Assembly (NCBI GenBank): GCA_963789495.1
Contig: CAWBLP010000009.1
Location: forward strand, 62,001 to 126,000
From: CAWBLP01 sp963789495
GTDB taxonomy: Bacteria; Pseudomonadota; Alphaproteobacteria; Acetobacterales; Acetobacteraceae
Direction: 5' to 3'
DNA: 64,000 bases
The position numbers and the translations under genes are program-made. The notes below the pieces were generated by a model. The model had not been told where the DNA came from. It saw only the letters and a program-made list of their open reading frames with translations, and did not search any database. Of the stretch, positions 15,681-25,305 are shown in pieces (position 1 is the first letter of the stretch; each line of letters opens with the position of its first letter).

Positions 15681-17375
15681 ATGCAGCATTTCCGACGCCT
15701 CGGCCGTGTGTCGCTCCTCGCTCTCTCCATGCTGTCCAGTTGCGCGGCGGCCGATCCGCCGTCCGGCAACGGCGCGCATGCTGACCGCTACGCGCCTTCC
15801 GGCGTGTTCGGCAGCTTCCTGGCCGGTCGTTTCGCCGTCGCGGCCTCCGACCCGAACCGGGCCGCGCATGAGTTCCTGAGGGCGCTGGCCGCGAGTCCAG
15901 GCGACCAGGAGCTGCTGCAGCAGGCATTCATCGCCAGCGTCTTGAGCGGCCGGTCCGAATCGATCCAGCTCGCGCGGCAACTGCCGGACAATCAGGTGGC
16001 GCAGCTGCTGCTGGGGGATGAGGCGGCGCGGACCGGTCACTGGCAGGAAGCGGAACTGCGCTTCAGCAGCCTGCCGCGGCGGGGCGTCACGCAGCTGCTG
16101 GAACCCGTATTGATCGCCTGGGCGCAGCAGGGCGGCGGCCACACGGACGCCGCACTCGCCACGCTGCGTCCGTTCATCGAGGGCCAGCGGTTCCGCGGCG
16201 TGTTCGCGCTGCATGCCGCGATGATCGCGGACCTCAGCGGACGCACCGGCGACGCGGCGAAGCTCTATGCCGATGCCGCCACGGAAATGCCGGAGATGAA
16301 CCTGCGGCTGGCGCAGATCCTGGCGAGCTGGCAGACCCGTACCGGACATCCCGAGCAGGCGCGCCGAACGTTGGCATCGCTGGCCGATGCCGCGCCGGAT
16401 ATCGCCATTGCGACGCCCGCCCTGCTGGCCGCCGCCCGGCAACGGCCGGTCGCCAGCGCCACCGAGGGCATCGCGGAAGCCTATCTGGCGCTGGCCTCGG
16501 CGCTGCGCTCGCAGGAAGCCGGCAACTTCGCCATCGTGATGCTGCGCCTGGCGCTCGACCTGCATCCGGATTTCACCCCGGCGCGGCTGCTCGCCTCCGA
16601 CATGCTGGCGATCCAGCACCACCCCGAAGCCGCCATGCAGATGCTCGCCGCGCTGCCGGCCAGCGATCCGCTCAGCCCGGTGATCCGGCTGCGCCGCGCC
16701 GCCCTGGCCGATCGGCTGGGGCAGACCGACGATGCGATGCAGGCGCTGGAGCGTCTCGCCGCCGACTATCCGGCCAGCCCGACGCCGTGGATCCAGCAGG
16801 GCGACATTCTGCGCAGTCAGCAGCGCTTCGGGGCGGCGGCCACCGCCTATTCGCGCGGCATTGCCCGTATCCATCAGCCAGACCATGCCGATTGGGCGGT
16901 GTATTACAGCCGCGGCATCGCCTATGAGCGCATCCATCAATGGCCGGAAGCCGAGGCGGATTTCCATTTCGCGCTGAAGCTCGCGCCGGACCAGCCCGCG
17001 GTATTGAACTACCTAGGCTATTCCTGGGCGGATATGGGCCATCGCCTGCCCGAGGCCCGCCAGATGATCGAGACCGCGGTGTCCCGCCGGCCCAATGACG
17101 GCGCCATCACCGACAGCCTGGGCTGGGTCATGCTGCGCCAGGGCGAGACCGAAAGCGCGGTACGGACGCTGGAGCGGGCAGTGGAGCTCGAGCCTGAGGA
17201 TGCGACGATCAACGGGCATCTGGGCGATGCGTATTGGGCGGCCGGGCGGAAGCTGGAGGCGGAGTTCCAGTGGCGCCGCGCGCTGACGCTGAACCCGTCC
17301 CCGGATGACGTGGTGAAGCTGGAGGCGAAGCTGCAGACCACCCCGAAGCCGGCGGCGGTGATCAGCGGGCAATAG
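15681..17375 (+). CDS. TPR-repeat lipoprotein
   Basis: A 564-residue protein with a lipoprotein-like signal (LLALSMLSSC) and a series of tetratricopeptide repeats. Those near the C-terminus are clearest (YYSRGIAYERIHQWPEAEADFHFAL, NYLGYSWADMG, INGHLGDAYWAAG). It probably acts as a periplasm- or outer-membrane-anchored scaffold for protein contacts. Similar TPR proteins commonly sit beside ispE in this group. The ispE start follows 152 bases later, separated by a palindromic repeat. Confidence 0.85.
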   Translation: MQHFRRLGRVSLLALSMLSSCAAADPPSGNGAHADRYAPSGVFGSFLAGRFAVAASDPNRAAHEFLRALAASPGDQELLQQAFIASVLSGRSESIQLARQLPDNQVAQLLLGDEAARTGHWQEAELRFSSLPRRGVTQLLEPVLIAWAQQGGGHTDAALATLRPFIEGQRFRGVFALHAAMIADLSGRTGDAAKLYADAATEMPEMNLRLAQILASWQTRTGHPEQARRTLASLADAAPDIAIATPALLAAARQRPVASATEGIAEAYLALASALRSQEAGNFAIVMLRLALDLHPDFTPARLLASDMLAIQHHPEAAMQMLAALPASDPLSPVIRLRRAALADRLGQTDDAMQALERLAADYPASPTPWIQQGDILRSQQRFGAAATAYSRGIARIHQPDHADWAVYYSRGIAYERIHQWPEAEADFHFALKLAPDQPAVLNYLGYSWADMGHRLPEARQMIETAVSRRPNDGAITDSLGWVMLRQGETESAVRTLERAVELEPEDATINGHLGDAYWAAGRKLEAEFQWRRALTLNPSPDDVVKLEAKLQTTPKPAAVISGQ

Positions 17376-17377
17376 CC

Positions 17378-17477
17378 TCGGGGCGTTGCCCCGAACCCCA
17401 CCAGGAGGCGTTGCCTCCTGGACGTCCAACAAAGGCTAGCCTTTGCAATCGGATTCGGTTTGGGGTGGGAAGGGGGC
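17378..17477. repeat. Dispersed palindromic element B, copy 1
   Basis: A string of small hairpins in fixed order: CGGGGCGTTGCCCCG, CCAGGAGGCGTTGCCTCCTGG, AAAGGCTAGCCTTT, ending in GTTTGGGGTGGGAAGGGGGC. About 100 bases match, in reverse orientation, the copy at 48340-48437. Confidence 0.8.
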
Positions 17478-17527
17478 AACCGCCCCCGACGCTTGCCCCG
17501 CGGCGTCACCTGCGTTTCTCTCCCGGC

Positions 17528-18376
17528 ATGGACAGCGAATTCGCTCCCGCCAAGATCAACCTTTGTCTGCACGTGGTCGGGCGGCGCGCGGACGGGTACC
17601 ATCTGCTCGACAGCCTGGTGGTATTCGCCGCGATCGGCGATCGGCTGGCGGTGACCGAAGCCGACACCCTGTCGCTGACGATCGCCGGCCCGTTCGCCGC
17701 CGGGCTGACTGCCGAGACGGACAATCTGGTGTTGCGCGCAGCCCGAGCCCTGGCCGCGGAAGCCGGCATAGCGCCGCGCGGGCACCTGACCCTAGACAAG
17801 CACCTGCCGGTCGCATCCGGCATCGGAGGCGGTTCGGCCGACGCCGCCGCCACGCTGCGCCTGCTCTGCCGGCTCTGGCGGCTGCAGCCCGATTCGAACG
17901 CGCTGCACCGCCTGGCACTGCGGCTGGGCGCCGACGTGCCGGTCTGTCTCGCCGGCCGGCCCGCCCGCATGACCGGTGTCGGCGAGCGTCTGACACCCGT
18001 CCCTGCCCTGCCTCGCTGCGGCCTGCTGCTGGTCAATCCCGGTGCGGCGCTGGCCACCGCGGAGGTGTTCCGGGCGCGCGACGCCGCATTCTCACCTGCC
18101 GCCACCGTGCGTGACGCCTGGCCCGACGCCGCCGCCATGGCACACGACCTGGCCGCACTGGGCAACGACCTGGAAGCGCCCGCGCGACGCCTGCGCCCGG
18201 TGATCGACGAGACATTGCGAGCGATCGCTGCTCAACCGGATTGCCTGCTGGCGCGCATGAGCGGTTCGGGCGCGACCTGCTTCGGGCTGTTCGCCGATCC
18301 GGCCCAGGCCGCAGCCGCCGCGCAGCGGTTGGCGCGGCCGGGCTGGTGGTGCTGGGGCGGGGCACTCGCAGCGTAA
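17528..18376 (+). CDS. ispE: 4-diphosphocytidyl-2-C-methyl-D-erythritol kinase IspE
   Basis: GHMP-family kinase phosphorylating CDP-ME in the MEP isoprenoid pathway, between the two activities of IspDF. The start at 17528 gives 282 residues. Motif 1 is FAPAKINLCLHVVGRRADGYH. The ATP-binding glycine/serine loop is PVASGIGGGSADAAAT. Motif 3 is ARMSGSGATCFGLF. A palindromic repeat immediately upstream suggests transcription separate from the TPR gene. Confidence 0.96.
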   Translation: MDSEFAPAKINLCLHVVGRRADGYHLLDSLVVFAAIGDRLAVTEADTLSLTIAGPFAAGLTAETDNLVLRAARALAAEAGIAPRGHLTLDKHLPVASGIGGGSADAAATLRLLCRLWRLQPDSNALHRLALRLGADVPVCLAGRPARMTGVGERLTPVPALPRCGLLLVNPGAALATAEVFRARDAAFSPAATVRDAWPDAAAMAHDLAALGNDLEAPARRLRPVIDETLRAIAAQPDCLLARMSGSGATCFGLFADPAQAAAAAQRLARPGWWCWGGALAA

Positions 18377-18738
18377 TCGAGCCCGTTGCCGCCAACCCCC
18401 GCCGCGACCTGCTCGCCACGTCGCATCCGGCGCCTGTCCTGTCCCTGTCGCACACGGCTGGTGGCAGGTCTCACCATCCACGCGCCGTCCCGTAGGGGCG
18501 GCCGGACCTCCGTTGTGCCTGGCAACGAGTCGTTACAGCCGGGGCAGCCACGCTCGCCGAACCGCCGCACCGACGCCTCCGCTGCATTCAGCGGTATGTC
18601 GTCCAGTTCACCTGCGGCGAACCAAGGCCGTAACGGTCGCACCTCTCGACCAGATGCAGCGCGTCCTGCCGAGCGTCACGGACTGACTCCACCGCCGGGG
18701 CCGACATCGCAGCAACTGGCTGCTGACCGGCAGCGCAC
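18377..18738. other. Intergenic region between convergent genes, nothing recognised
   Basis: 362 bases between ispE and the rightmost end of the leftward yqhA-type gene. Short open frames here do not resemble known families and no repeat was seen. Confidence 0.4.
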
Positions 18739-19281
18739 TCACTTGTCGTTTCCCAGACGGTCCATCGCCGCCAGCAGCAGACCGGTTACGCCGAGGCCCA
18801 GCAGGATCGCAAGCTGCCACGCCGCATCCTGCTTCGGCACTTCGTCGATATGCACGAAGGTCTCCAGGATCAGGATGGAGGCGATCGCGATGATCGAGGC
18901 GAGCAGCTTCAGCTTCAACGCACCGAAATTGAGCGTCCCGAGCCAATCCGGCTGCTCATCGGCGGTCGCCTTCAGGAACCGGCCGACGAAGTTCTCCCAG
19001 CCGGCGAAGATGACGATCACCACCAGGTTGGCGACCAGCGACAGATCGACCAGCGACAGCACGGTGAAGATGGTGTCGTCGCTGGACTGCGACGGCAGCA
19101 CAAGCACGGCGGCGATCAGCTTCTGCACGAATTTGAACGCCAACAGACCGAGTGCGCCGAGCAGCCCGACATAGAACGGGACCATGAGCCAGCGGGCGAC
19201 GAACAGGGCGCGGCCGAGATTACGGCGCACGCGCTGCTCGATAGTCGGCCGGGTCGCCGGTTCCGTCACGTCCTCGGCCAT
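18739..19281 (-). CDS. YqhA/UPF0114 family membrane protein
   Basis: A 180-residue inner-membrane protein with three to four hydrophobic segments (WLMVPFYVGLLGALGLLAF, LSLVANLVVIVIFAGWENFV, KLLASIIAIASILILETFV, AILLGLGVTGLLLAAM). The GWENFVGRF and GALKLKLLASI stretches are characteristic of the UPF0114 family, whose function is not established. It follows the FUSC gene by 49 bases on the same strand and is probably cotranscribed. Confidence 0.88.
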   Translation of the reverse strand: MAEDVTEPATRPTIEQRVRRNLGRALFVARWLMVPFYVGLLGALGLLAFKFVQKLIAAVLVLPSQSSDDTIFTVLSLVDLSLVANLVVIVIFAGWENFVGRFLKATADEQPDWLGTLNFGALKLKLLASIIAIASILILETFVHIDEVPKQDAAWQLAILLGLGVTGLLLAAMDRLGNDK

Positions 19282-19330
19282 GGCCCGCGTCCCTCCGCTG
19301 TTACGATGTGCTTATCACGAAACCCGGCTG

Positions 19331-21406
19331 CTACGCCTCCGGCTGGCGCGTCAGCCGCTCCAGCGCGCCGGCCATCAGTTCGACCTGCCGCGCGATGCGC
19401 ATCAGCGCGTCGGAGCCGGGCACCGCGGGACGCGGCGGCAGCGATGTCTCGCCGGCTGCGAGGCGGCGCATCGCGTCGTCGATCCAGCCCTGCCAGAGCC
19501 GCATCGCCGGCGGCGGCACGATCCGGGCCAGGTCGCGGTCGAACGGCAGCGCGGCGATCCGCCCGGCGTAGCGTCGCAATGCCGCATCGACCACCAGCGC
19601 GGCGTCCAGCCGCCCGTGCTGCGCCTGGCCGGGTTCCAGCAGGGCGCGGCTGATCGAGGCCTCCATGCTGTTGCTGGCGAGGCCGGCCGCCCGCCGCGCG
19701 GCATCCACCGACGCCGCGTCCGCCTCGCCCAGCAGGTGGGCGAGTTCGGCGACCGCAAACCGCCCGTGTGCGGCGATCGCCGATCGCAGCTCCTCGGCCA
19801 GCCCCTCCGCGGCGCGGCTCGGCCAGACCAGCAGATTGGCGCCCACCGCGACCACGCCACCGACCAGCGTGAGCAGCGCGCGGGCGCCGGCAATCAGCCA
19901 TTCGCTGGTCTGCGGCTCGCCGGACTCCACCAGAAGCACGATCAGCGGCGTCAGGCCGAGCATGAAGAAGCCCAGGCTGACCGCGCGCAGCCCCAATGCC
20001 AGTACCGCCAGCGGGAACATCGCCACCGCGATCGCCAGCGGCGTGGTGCAGACCAGTCCCACCACCGCGGCGAGCAGCCCGCCCGCTGCGGTGCCGATGA
20101 CGCGCTCCAGCGCCCGCGCATAGGTCAGCGCGTAATAGGGCTGCATGGTCGCGACGATGGTGATGGTCAGCCAGTGGTCGAACGGGGTGAACCACAGCAT
20201 GGTGAAGGCCAGCGCCGGTGCCGCCACCAGGGCGATACGCACCGCGTGGCGCAGCGCCGGCGAGCGCGGGTTGAGGCTCGCCAGCAGCGGGCCACGCAGG
20301 CGCTGGCGCAGCGTCGGTCGTTCCCCGGCCGGCCCGACACCCGGGGGCAGGTTCTCCGGCACGGTCAGCGTATGGGCGACGCGCAGCCGCTCCAGGATGC
20401 ATTCGACGATCGGCCACAGCGGATCGTCCGCCTGCAACGTCCGCAGGTCGGCGGTCATCACATCGATGGCGCGGCCGACCCGCTGGTTGGCGACCCCGTC
20501 ATCGGCGACGATGGCGCGGGCCAGCAGGCGCAGCAGGGGCTGCAGGCGGCGCAGCAGCCGGTCGGCCGTGCGACGCTCGACGCCGCTGCCATGCTCCATC
20601 AGGTCCGACAAGGCGATGAGCGCGCCGAACATCTGTTCCGCCGCCTCCAGCCGGATCAGGCTCTGCATCGAGCGCGGGGTGGCGGGGCCGCGCGCCCGCA
20701 GCGTGTCCATCACCGCGGTCCGCGCGATCTCGATCGCCGTGCGGACCGCGCCGCGCTGCGTCCTGGCATGGGCGTCCCAAGCCATCGCATCGGCGCTGTG
20801 CAGCTGGCCGCGCAGATTTTCCGCCAGCAGGGCCAGGCTGCGGTAGACCTCGGCCACGGCGCGGCGCGCCGGCAGGAACGGGTGAACGCGCCAGATCACC
20901 AGGGTGAGCAGCGTTGCCCACAACCCGCCGCCGATGAAACACCCGGCCTGCGTGGCGGCAGTGGCCAGGTCGGGCAGCGCACGGTCCAGCGCCAGGATCA
21001 GCACGACGCCGAGCAGCGCGCCGAGTTGTTGCGGGGCCGGGCCGTAGATGCGGGCGAAACTGGTGCAGAACAGGCCGAACACGCCGATCGGCAGGGCAAC
21101 CGCGATGCCGAGGCCGCGCGCGAGGCCGACGCCGGCGACGATCAGCGCTCCGATCAGCGTGAACGACAGCAGCACCGGCACGCGGCGGCGGATCGGCCCG
21201 CCGGGGTCGCAGATACAGGTCAGCAGCGCGGCGAGCGCCGCCTCCCCCAGCGGCGGCCAGGCCAGGTATTCGTTGGCGGCCATGATGACCGCGACCGACA
21301 GCGCTGCGCGCACGCCCTCGGCCACGCTGACGGCGCGCAGGTTGGCGCTGAGGTTCAGCCGCGCGAGCTCGGCACCGCGCCGGCGGACCGCGTCCCGCTG
21401 CCTCAC
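19331..21406 (-). CDS. FUSC-family inner-membrane transporter
   Basis: The GTG at 21404-21406 is the likely start (VRQRDAVRRRG), giving 691 residues; longer in-frame extensions have no conserved content. Two sets of hydrophobic helices are separated by a long soluble region, the layout of YccS/AaeB-type proteins linked to export of aromatic acids. The second set contains LRHAVRIALVAAPALAF and PYYALTYARALERVIGTAAGGLLAA, the typical FUSC core. It is divergent from uvrC and is followed by the yqhA-type gene. Confidence 0.87.
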   Translation of the reverse strand: MRQRDAVRRRGAELARLNLSANLRAVSVAEGVRAALSVAVIMAANEYLAWPPLGEAALAALLTCICDPGGPIRRRVPVLLSFTLIGALIVAGVGLARGLGIAVALPIGVFGLFCTSFARIYGPAPQQLGALLGVVLILALDRALPDLATAATQAGCFIGGGLWATLLTLVIWRVHPFLPARRAVAEVYRSLALLAENLRGQLHSADAMAWDAHARTQRGAVRTAIEIARTAVMDTLRARGPATPRSMQSLIRLEAAEQMFGALIALSDLMEHGSGVERRTADRLLRRLQPLLRLLARAIVADDGVANQRVGRAIDVMTADLRTLQADDPLWPIVECILERLRVAHTLTVPENLPPGVGPAGERPTLRQRLRGPLLASLNPRSPALRHAVRIALVAAPALAFTMLWFTPFDHWLTITIVATMQPYYALTYARALERVIGTAAGGLLAAVVGLVCTTPLAIAVAMFPLAVLALGLRAVSLGFFMLGLTPLIVLLVESGEPQTSEWLIAGARALLTLVGGVVAVGANLLVWPSRAAEGLAEELRSAIAAHGRFAVAELAHLLGEADAASVDAARRAAGLASNSMEASISRALLEPGQAQHGRLDAALVVDAALRRYAGRIAALPFDRDLARIVPPPAMRLWQGWIDDAMRRLAAGETSLPPRPAVPGSDALMRIARQVELMAGALERLTRQPEA

Positions 21407-21653
21407 ATCGCGGGTCCGCTGCCGCGCCGGTGCGTGACGGGATCTGACCCTGCCTTGTCGTGCCGCCGCATCCTTGCCACCTTGACTCTGCCCTGCCCGC
21501 GCCGCGGCACCTGGGTGTTTTCCGTCACCGGGCGAAAGCCGTAGCATGCCGGCCCGCCCAGGCGGATGCCATCGCCGGGATTTCCGGCCCGGGATTCGAC
21601 CGGTGGCACCCAAGCGCCGCCGGGGATGCCGCAACCAAGCTGATGTCGTGCTG

Positions 21654-23561
21654 ATGAGCGAAACCGAGACCCCGACCGCACCCGATCCCGCCGGCGCCGG
21701 CCCCAAGGGGGTGGCGGTGATCAATGCCGCGCTGGCCACCATGCCGTTCGGGCCGGGCGTGTACCGCATGCTCGATCCGAAGGGCGACGCGCTGTACGTC
21801 GGCAAGGCGCGCAGCCTGAAGAAGCGCGTCACCGCCTATACCCAGTTGGGCCGGCTCGACGAACGGCTGCGGCGGATGGTGAACGAAACCTGCTCGATGG
21901 AGGTGATCACCACCCATACCGAGGCCGAGGCGCTGCTGCTGGAGGCCAACCTGATCAAGCGGCTGAAGCCGCGCTTCAACATCGTGCTGCGGGACGACAA
22001 ATCCTATCCGTGGCTGATGCTGACCGAGGACCATCCGTATCCGCAGATCGCCAAGCATCGCGGCGCGCAACTGCGCAAAGGGTCCTATTGGGGGCCGTTC
22101 GCCTCGGCCTGGGCGGTGAACCAGACGATCACCGCCATGCAGCGGGTGTTCCTGCTGCGCTCCTGCGCCGACACGGTGTTCTCGGCGCGCACCCGGCCGT
22201 GCCTGCTGTTCCAGATCAAGCGCTGTTCGGCGCCCTGCGTCGGGCGGATCAGCGATGACGAATACGGCCGGCTGGTCGGCCTGGCCAAGGCGTTCCTGAC
22301 CGGGAAATCCGCCACGGTGCAGCAGGAGCTGGCGGCGGAGATGGAGCACGCCGCGGAGGCGCTGGAATTCGAGCACGCCGCCGCGGTGCGCGACCGGATT
22401 CGGGCGCTCACCTTCGTGCAGGGCAGCGACGTGGTGAATCCGGCCAGCTTGACCGATGCCGATGTGATGGCCGCCTGGCAGACCGCCGGCCAGACCTGCG
22501 TGCAGGTGTTCTTCGTGCGCGGCGGGCGCAACAACGGCAACCGCGCCTTCTTCCCGACTCACGGCAAGGCGGAGGAGGCGGGCGAGGTGCTCGCCGCCTT
22601 CGTCGCGCAGTTCTACGACGACAAGCCGCCGCCGCCGACCGTGCTGCTGAGCAGTCCGCTCGCCGAACAGGAGCTGATCGCCGAGGCGCTGTCGCTGAAG
22701 GCCGGCCGCAAGGTGGAGATCCTGGTGCCGCAACGCGGGGAAAAACGCGCGGTGGTGCAGCACGCGGAGACCAATGCGCGCGAGGCGCTGGAACGCAGGC
22801 TGGCCGAATCCGCCGGCCAGGCGAAGCTGCTGGAGGGTGTGGCGGCGCTGTTCGGCCTGTCCGCCCCGCCACAGCGCATCGAGGTGTACGACAACTCCCA
22901 CATCATGGGCACCAACCCGTATGGCGTGATGATCGTCGCGGGTGCCGAGGGGTTCACCAAGGCGGCGTACCGCAAGTTCGGCATTCGCGGGCCGATCACC
23001 CCCGGCGACGACTTCGCCATGATGCGGGAGGTGCTGACCCGTCGCTTCAGCCGTGCGCTGAAGGAGCAGGCGGAGGGCGCACCGGCGACGGACTGGCCGG
23101 ATATCGTGCTGATCGACGGCGGCGCCGGGCAGCTTTCCGCGGCGCGCGACGTGCTGAACGATCTGGGCGTGCAGGACGTGAAGCTGATCGCGATCGCCAA
23201 GGGGCCGGACCGGGATGCGGGGCGAGAATGGTTCCACACCGACGGGGCAGACCCGTTCCAACTGCCGCCGCGCGATCCGGTGCTGTATTTCCTGCAACGG
23301 CTGCGGGATGAGGCGCATCGCTTCGCCATCACCACCCACCGCGCCGGCCGGTCGAAGGCGATCCGGCAGAGCGAGCTGGACGAGATCCAGGGCATCGGCG
23401 CGGCGCGGAAACGCGCGCTGCTGAACCATTTCGGCTCCGCGCGCGGGGTGAAGATGGCCGGGCTACAGGACCTGGAGGCCGTCCCGGGCATCAGCCACGG
23501 CACCGCGCGGCTGGTCTATGCGCATTTTCATCCGGGCGTGCGGATGGAGGCTGGGGGGTAG
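21654..23561 (+). CDS. uvrC: Excinuclease ABC subunit C
   Basis: Dual-incision endonuclease of nucleotide excision repair, acting with UvrA and UvrB. Domains in order: GIY-YIG nuclease (GVYRMLDPKGDALYVGKA), a Cys-rich region (RSCADTVF...RPCLLFQIKRCSAPC), the UVR motif (about residues 215-250), the RNase H-like nuclease (EVYDNSHIMGTNPYGVMIV, IVLIDGGAGQLSAA), and C-terminal helix-hairpin-helix motifs (IQGIGAARKRALLNHFGS). The 635 residues starting at 21654 match the family. No LexA box was found just upstream. Confidence 0.97.
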   Translation: MSETETPTAPDPAGAGPKGVAVINAALATMPFGPGVYRMLDPKGDALYVGKARSLKKRVTAYTQLGRLDERLRRMVNETCSMEVITTHTEAEALLLEANLIKRLKPRFNIVLRDDKSYPWLMLTEDHPYPQIAKHRGAQLRKGSYWGPFASAWAVNQTITAMQRVFLLRSCADTVFSARTRPCLLFQIKRCSAPCVGRISDDEYGRLVGLAKAFLTGKSATVQQELAAEMEHAAEALEFEHAAAVRDRIRALTFVQGSDVVNPASLTDADVMAAWQTAGQTCVQVFFVRGGRNNGNRAFFPTHGKAEEAGEVLAAFVAQFYDDKPPPPTVLLSSPLAEQELIAEALSLKAGRKVEILVPQRGEKRAVVQHAETNAREALERRLAESAGQAKLLEGVAALFGLSAPPQRIEVYDNSHIMGTNPYGVMIVAGAEGFTKAAYRKFGIRGPITPGDDFAMMREVLTRRFSRALKEQAEGAPATDWPDIVLIDGGAGQLSAARDVLNDLGVQDVKLIAIAKGPDRDAGREWFHTDGADPFQLPPRDPVLYFLQRLRDEAHRFAITTHRAGRSKAIRQSELDEIQGIGAARKRALLNHFGSARGVKMAGLQDLEAVPGISHGTARLVYAHFHPGVRMEAGG

Positions 23562-23589
23562 CGCGGGCCGGTGACCGGATCGGTTGACC

Positions 23590-23991
23590 TCACACCGGCA
23601 CGACCCTCAGCCCGAGATGCTCAGCCAGCGGCGCGAAATCCCGGTCGTCGTGCAACAGGCGATGACCGCCCAGCAGACAGAACGTGCCGATGATCATGTC
23701 GATGGTCTTGCGGACCGTCATCCCGCGCGCTCGCAGCAGGCGATAGTTCCTGGCCGCCTGGACAGCAATCGCCTCGTTCAGCATCGGCACAATGGGAAAA
23801 CTGCGGAGATTGCGCTCCATCCGGGCGGCGTGCGCGTCGGTTCGTGCCCCTTGCAGCACCTCCAGCAGGATCAGGTCCCCCACCAGAATCTGGTCATCGT
23901 CGTCATCGGCAAGGGCATGCAGCCTGGCCGCCGCGGGGCTGGCCTGACCACGGAGTTGCGCGATCCAGACTGAGCTGTCGACGACGATCAC
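23590..23991 (-). CDS. vapC: VapC-type PIN-domain toxin
   Basis: PIN-domain ribonuclease of a type II toxin-antitoxin pair. It starts with GTG at 23991, overlapping the antitoxin stop by four bases (GTGA). The N-terminal VIVVDSSVWIAQL gives the first conserved Asp. ILLEVLQG, MIIGTFCLLGG and DRDFAPLAEHLGL supply the remaining acidic site. Length is 133 residues. It is convergent with uvrC. Confidence 0.88.
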   Translation of the reverse strand: MIVVDSSVWIAQLRGQASPAAARLHALADDDDDQILVGDLILLEVLQGARTDAHAARMERNLRSFPIVPMLNEAIAVQAARNYRLLRARGMTVRKTIDMIIGTFCLLGGHRLLHDDRDFAPLAEHLGLRVVPV

Positions 23992-24200
23992 CGGCCCCGT
24001 CCGGTTTGCCGCCCCTCTCGCATCGCGGCCAGATCGCCCTCCCAACCGAGCCCAGCCAGGTCCGCCAGCGCGTCCAACCTTTCGCGGCGCCGAACCAGAC
24101 GCCGTAACGCCTCCTCGACCGTTGCCTTCTTGGTTGCGAGGCCGGTCGCTTCCATGGCCTTGGCCAGCAGATCATCATCGATGTCGATATTCGTGCGCAT
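23988..24200 (-). CDS. vapB: VapB-type antitoxin
   Basis: A 70-residue antitoxin starting MRTNIDIDDDLLAKAMEATG, a ribbon-helix-helix DNA-binding domain of the VapB type-II group. The C-terminal part (LADLAGLGWEGDLAAMREGR) should wrap the toxin. It is translationally coupled to vapC, and a near-ideal palindromic operator lies directly upstream. Confidence 0.87.
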   Translation of the reverse strand: MRTNIDIDDDLLAKAMEATGLATKKATVEEALRRLVRRRERLDALADLAGLGWEGDLAAMREGRQTGRGR

Positions 24201-24210
24201 GCCGCCCGCA

Positions 24211-24238
24211 TGTGTATAAAGGGGATATTTTATACACA
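24211..24238 (-). promoter_or_regulatory. Operator of the vapBC pair
   Basis: A perfect 10-bp inverted repeat, TGTGTATAAA and TTTATACACA, separated by GGGGATAT. It lies 10 bases upstream of the vapB start in an otherwise GC-rich region. Such palindromes are the autoregulatory binding sites of VapB/VapBC complexes; the assignment rests on position and symmetry. Confidence 0.75.
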
Positions 24239-24405
24239 TTGCTGTGGCAATTGTCTATGTCCGGTTGCCGGCCTGACCGCCTGACCCGGTTTCGGCCTGC
24301 GGGACAATCCGCCCGCCAAACCCCCGCAAACCACCTCCCCATCCGGGTGGTGGCCATGCCGCCGCAGCAACCACACATTGAGCCGGACATCAGCATGAGG
24401 CTTCC

Positions 24406-25305
24406 ATGACCGATCCTACCGATTTCTCCGCCGCAACCGATCTGTCCCGCACGCTCGCCGGAGTCGTCGCCGCGGTCGCGCCGTCGCTGGTCTCCATCCA
24501 TGCCGGCCGAACCCCATGCTCCGGCTTCGTCTGGCAGCCCGGCCTGATCGTGACCTCCGACGAAGCCCTGCCGGAGGAAGGCGAGGCCGCCGTCACCCTG
24601 CCCGACGGCACCACCCTGGCCGCGCACCGCGCCGGCCGCGACCCGACCACCGCGATCGCGCTGCTGCGCATCGAGCGCAGCGACCTGCCGCAGGTGACGC
24701 TGGCAACGCCGCAGACTCCGGTGGGCAGCCTAGCGATGGCGATCGGCGCCGATGACGACGCCCCCACCGCGGCGTTTGGCGTGGTGTCCCGCGCCAGCGG
24801 CCCGTGGCGCTCCCTGCGCGGCGGCGAGATCGATGCGCGGATCGAGCTCGATCTGCGCCTGCGCCGCAGCGCGGAAGGCGGCCTGGCGGTGGACGCCGCC
24901 GGCCAGGTGTTCGGCATGCTGGTGTTCGGCCCGCGCCGCCGTGTGCTGGTCATTCCCACGGCCACGATCGAGCGCGTCGCACCGAAGCTCGCCCGCGACG
25001 GACGCATCGCCCGCGGCTATCTCGGCCTCGGCATGCAGCCGGTCGCGATCGAGGGCGGCGGTGCCGGCGTGATGGTGATGAGCGTCGATCCGCGCGGGCC
25101 AGGCAAGGCCGCCGGTATCCACCAGGGCGACATCCTGATTGCACTGAATGGCGAGCCGATCCGCCAGGTGCAGTCGCTGCTGCGCAGCCTGGGACCGGAC
25201 AGCATCGGCCGCACCATGACGCTGGATCTGCGGCGCGGCGGGGTCGTGGAAGCGGTGCCGGTCACCATCGCCGAACGCGCCGCCGCCGAACGGGCCGCGG
25301 ATTGA
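24406..25305 (+). CDS. HtrA-like pseudo-protease with PDZ domain (catalytic triad lost)
   Basis: A 299-residue cytoplasmic protein with the trypsin/HtrA fold followed by one PDZ domain (RGYLGLGMQPVAI...AGIHQGDILIALNGEPI). All three catalytic positions are changed relative to the active paralogue two genes downstream: TNSHVV becomes TSDEAL, DPDTDLALL becomes DPTTAIALL, and GNSGGPL becomes SAEGGLA. It should therefore bind peptides or partner proteins without cleaving them. No signal peptide is seen. It is the first gene of an operon with a LuxR-type regulator and an active HtrA. Confidence 0.82.
   Translation: MTDPTDFSAATDLSRTLAGVVAAVAPSLVSIHAGRTPCSGFVWQPGLIVTSDEALPEEGEAAVTLPDGTTLAAHRAGRDPTTAIALLRIERSDLPQVTLATPQTPVGSLAMAIGADDDAPTAAFGVVSRASGPWRSLRGGEIDARIELDLRLRRSAEGGLAVDAAGQVFGMLVFGPRRRVLVIPTATIERVAPKLARDGRIARGYLGLGMQPVAIEGGGAGVMVMSVDPRGPGKAAGIHQGDILIALNGEPIRQVQSLLRSLGPDSIGRTMTLDLRRGGVVEAVPVTIAERAAAERAAD

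Noticed and set aside
24209..24240. Fur- or other global-regulator box upstream of vapB.
   Set aside because: The perfect 10-bp palindrome next to an antitoxin gene is better explained as the autoregulatory VapBC operator.
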